Origin: Platynereis dumerilii
Taxonomy: Eukaryota > Annelida > Polychaeta > Phyllodocida > Nereididae
Direction of reading: 5' to 3'
DNA length: 64,000 nucleotides
Assembly (NCBI GenBank): GCA_026936325.1
Contig: JAPTHN010000001.1
Coordinates: 1,364,001-1,428,000, forward strand
The notes under the pieces are model-generated. The model ran no database searches. It was not told where the DNA came from and was given only the letters and a program-made list of their open reading frames with translations. Made by a program: the position numbers and the translations under genes. Positions 60,801-64,000 of the stretch are shown here, piece by piece (the stretch's first letter is position 1; every line of letters begins with the position of its first letter).

Positions 60801-63800
60801 GATCTATAATGACCATAAACTCGTCATAATTCTCAACAGAAATAGAGCTACTGTCCTTTTGAATAATAAAAAAAAACATTTATAAGCTAAACTAAACAAA
60901 GTTCTTTGACTTCAATTTTATTTATAGTTGTTCCATAACCTGTATCTGTAATTACCAAGTCTTAGCACTTAATGCAGAAAAGAAATGTAGCTAGTCTTTT
61001 TTTAATAAAAGAAAACAGAAACGAATACTCACAGCTTCAGCCTTCCCTTGGTTGCGCAAGTACTCCTTGTACTTCTCATCTACGTACGTCTCATAACGAG
61101 GCTCAAGTTCCCTTGCCACTTTCTTGGCCTTGTTCCACTCCTCACCCCCAATGAAGGCGTCGATCGCTTCTTTGATCATGTCTACCTTCAAGTACATTTC
61201 CGCAGCCTGAAAACAAAAATATTAGATAAAAGGGAGCTCCAGTATCCAAATGTGAGGATGGGTACAAGACAGAGATTTAGCAGAGCCAGATAGAGCTCTA
61301 TGTTAATGCCCTTTTACTAAAATGGATCGGGAGATGATGAATTGTATTTACTTCGAGTTAATAAAGTAGTAATCTATCATGAAAACTTACATTTCTTTTT
61401 CTTTGTGCAGTGACAATCAACTTGAACATTACATAAGTAATGTATCCAGCACAAAACAATTTTCACAAATAAAATTACAAATAAACTGTCTAGTCCTTAC
61501 TGTAAATCTTGTATATAATTATTATTATTATTATACAGCATTTATATAGCGCCATAATCACAGAAACTCTGTGCTCTATGGCACTTTACAATGTATATAA
61601 TGTACAATTTATTGTGAACAGCTCAGCATTCAATCTTCGGTGCCTCAGGAATCAGGGCCAGTTGTCATCCATTCTTGTTTGGAGCTCCTGTGCTGTCCGT
61701 GCCTTCTTGTGGAGTCTGGCTGGAGGTGTTGCTGCTCACACCTTACAGGAGGGTAACCTCTGCCTACACAAGTGGCCACCCTCCCAGGCCACAGCCACAA
61801 CCAACTCACTCCAATTGAGTTCCAGGACCGGGGTTCGAACCCGCGTCCTCAAGTGCCAGTGGATTCGCAGTCAAGCGCTCTAACCATTAGGCTATGGGAA
61901 CTCTATGTTGAATATGTATATTCACATCTTTAGTAATGAAATGGTAAAGCATAAGTAAATCTAACCGGATTATGCTTGTGGACACCCAGCAATCGAGGTG
62001 CAACCACTTCCACGACTTGGACCGCTTTGTCTTGAGACAAGAACTTGAGAGCCAACTCCGCAGCTTGCACCCATGACTTCTCCAGCACATTTCTGTCAGT
62101 GGTGACTTTGTCGGTCATCTTGACGTAACAGTCGATTGCTCTGGAATATTCTCCCGACTGCTCCCATTCTCTGGCTTGTTGTAGGAGGGTGTCTGCACCT
62201 CTGTTTACGAAAAAATCTCACATGTTTAGACTCATCAAATTCGCAGGATCACATGGTATTCTCGTTAGAATTTCTACAAAAACCACATAATTGATTATCA
62301 TGTTGCAGAAGTGCACACACATTGATATAGCTTGGGCATAAAGATGACACTAACAGAGATGTGAAGCTCCATTTTGAAAACCTGTAGGTCATTCAAGTCA
62401 AGTGGCTGATATTAATATGATTATGACTAGAACAAAAGCGAGCAGCTTGAAATTAAGTTAGTTTTCAGATGTCAAGAGTTCAAACTGACTGAGACTCCTC
62501 AAATATTTGACTCTGACTCCAACTCCCGATTCAAAATCCAGACTCCTTTGCTTCCAACTCTCAGTCCACTCAAATCAATCTGCACATCGACTCAACCCAA
62601 TATTGTCTTTAGATTTGAAAAAAATGCTAAGTACACGTAGTCGTGTCCAAAATAAGAAATTGCAACTTCACATGCAGCTTACCTGGTTGATCGAGACATC
62701 ATCTCCTTCTCATATTCATCTTGCAACGCGTTCAGTTTATGAGGAATGTACTCTTTGCAAACTCTCAGAGCATCCTGCCACATGCCAGCATCCTTGTATG
62801 ACTTGACCGCCAACTCGGGTCTCTGAGCTCTCAACAAGAACGACTCGGCCTTCTGGTATTCCTTTTCCTCAAAGGCAAATCTCGCTTGACCGACAAGAAC
62901 ATCGCTGACCGAGTCAGGATCATGCTCCTCCGCCACTCGCTGGGCCGAGTCCCAATCTTGGTTGTGGACATACCTGCCAAATCAGAGCATAATATTATAC
63001 TATCAGTCCAATATAGTCAAATAGCAGCAGGATGAAAACATTTTGTAATGTACCGAGATTTGTGAAAATCGATTTACTATTTTCAAAATGGAGCATTTTT
63101 TCAAGAACTAAAAAAAATGTCCAGCACATTTGTTAACTTTCTCCAATTGACATACTTCTTCTTTTTTTTTGAAAACTTGTTTATTCAGCTAGTCAGCACA
63201 GATCAATCAAGGGATTTCAGGAAACTAGCAATATTATTGGTACTTCTAACTGTTGCTCAGTGCTGTTTCACAACACTAAAAAAAGCCATGAGATATTGTG
63301 AAAGCTTTGGCAAGCTAAAATGTTAGACTCTTAGTGACAATTATCTCACATTGTTGTAGTATGGCTCAAAATTTGCATTTCGCTAAATTCAGAGGCAAAT
63401 GATGGACAAATGATACTAAATAATCCCTCTAACTGTCATTTTCCCAAAGGTTAATTTATTACTCACATAAGCACAGCTTCCTTGGGTTTCACTGCTTTGA
63501 TGAATTGTGCCTCTGCCTCTTTGAATTTCCCCTCATCCTCCAGGTACATGGCATGTTTCAGATGGATCTCAGGCATCTTGTTCTTCATTGCAGTTCTTGC
63601 CAAGTCGTACGCGAAGTCAAATGCACTGAATTGAGAAAAAAAAGATGACTATATTGCAAATTACGAGAGCCAGACAAATGACTTGAATTTGTTATTCACT
63701 TGAAGTAATTGAACACATGGCTGCAAACTGTTCATTTGTTACTGCGAAAGATTTGGCGAATATTAGACAAAGTATAATGCGAACAATGGATATTTTACTT

Positions 63801-64000
63801 TAAAACATTCTACAATTTTACATGATTGAAGGAATAGGCTTACTTCCTGAGCCATATTCTCTTTATCACACACCTCAGTTCTCATCTTAAAATTGTTTTT
63901 GCTCCAAACTTACATCTTTTTTAATCTTTTGAGTCTTTGACCTACCAGTTTTCTGAAGCATAGTCAATGGCAGATTCCAGCAAACCAAATTTGGAGAGCA
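54897..64000 (-). CDS. IFT172: Intraflagellar transport protein 172, C-terminal part; 5' end beyond window
   Basis: Largest IFT-B subunit, involved in the tip turnaround of ciliary trains. Thirteen exons are seen: 63946-64000 (partial), 63467-63625, 62683-62973, 61966-62200, 61033-61206, 60585-60671, 60286-60402, 59964-60074, 59354-59629, 58796-58894, 57038-57191, 55463-55554 and 54897-54986. Phases agree throughout and give about 645 residues, roughly the last third of the 1749-residue human protein. The TPR/alpha-solenoid stretches match human IFT172 closely ([56 protein letters not shown]), as does the C-terminal domain ([31 protein letters not shown]), ending in a phenylalanine-glutamine pair as in human. 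A SINE and two TA-flanked transposons sit in introns. It is convergent with MSTO1. Confidence 0.97.
55617..56623. mobile_element. TA-flanked non-autonomous transposon, 1.0 kb, GGACGGATTT-rich
   Basis: The ends GAGTCAATGCTGGTAAATCC and, inverted, GAGTCAAGGATGGTAATTCC are flanked by TA. The word TGGACGGA(T/A)TT, in either orientation, occurs about nine times. It is in an IFT172 intron and has no coding frame. Confidence 0.7.
57409..58456. mobile_element. TA-flanked fold-back transposon, 1048 bp
   Basis: The ends AACTGAACCAAATAA are inverted and flanked by TA; inverted similarity runs through arms of about 400 bp (AGGTGTCAAAGGACTC, AGGCCGTTTG). The loop is about 57830-58040. It is in an IFT172 intron. 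Confidence 0.75.
61519..61905 (-). mobile_element. tRNA-derived SINE, family B, nearly full length
   Basis: On the minus strand there is an A box (TAGCCTAATGG) and a B box (GGTTCGAACCC), then TCCTGGAACTCAATTGGAGT, a body, a TATATAGCGC word and an ATT-repeat tail. It lies in an IFT172 intron. The tRNA-like head has an extra-body fusion, so it is not a functional tRNA gene. Confidence 0.8.

Noticed and set aside
61780-61905. Functional tRNA gene in an IFT172 intron
   Set aside because: It shares body and tail with another SINE copy; stems are imperfect.

Overview
The window is animal nuclear DNA: AT-rich, with many small exons bounded by consensus GT/AG sites and introns loaded with DNA transposons and tRNA-derived SINEs. 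The gene content (IFT172, Misato, 6-pyruvoyltetrahydropterin synthase, and a NACHT-WD40 protein of the NWD1 type) and the repeat load suggest a ciliated marine invertebrate, probably a deuterostome such as an echinoderm or a relative. The species is inference; the gene identities are not.

Layout. (1) 1-24491, minus strand: the 5' and middle part of an NWD1-like gene, with 20 coding exons reconstructed that run off the left edge. Its introns hold a 1.1 kb fold-back element, a hAT MITE (3843-4214), a 3.2 kb element with CACTGTG ends and a 5 bp target duplication (7825-10983), a pair of related MITEs, and an apparently whole PIF/Harbinger transposon (14444-20064). (2) 24.5-30.7 kb: intergenic repeats, including a possible 5' UTR exon at 26840-26940, a LINE reverse-transcriptase scrap, two TA-flanked MITEs and a 31 bp minisatellite. 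(3) 30714-34465, minus: the complete five-exon PTS gene. (4) 34466-34642: a compact divergent promoter. (5) 34643-53664, plus: the complete 15-exon Misato (MSTO1) gene, whose introns carry a 2.3 kb and a 3.6 kb non-autonomous transposon and two hAT MITEs. (6) 54897-64000, minus: the last 13 exons (about 645 codons) of IFT172, convergent with MSTO1.

The most unusual element is the PIF/Harbinger copy. It has perfect 15 bp terminal inverted repeats, a TAA target duplication and two intact, intronless, convergent open reading frames: a MADF protein with a histone-H1-like Lys/Pro/Ala and TPKK tail, and a DDE transposase with all catalytic residues. Both genes have a TATA box. Each stop codon is followed after 23-28 nt by a 16 nt stem-loop matching the consensus of the replication-dependent histone mRNA 3' end (GGYYCTTTTAAGGGCC, then ACCAAA), within a roughly 67 bp block duplicated in inverted orientation. 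This suggests a transposon whose genes are built like S-phase histone genes. Between the two genes lies a regularly spaced array of 16 bp quasi-palindromes, and the ends are rich in CGACGC/GCGTCG words.

The host genes share no pathway beyond housekeeping and ciliary roles: IFT172 in intraflagellar transport, PTS in tetrahydrobiopterin synthesis, MSTO1 in mitochondrial dynamics. PTS and MSTO1 are probably co-regulated through their shared promoter.
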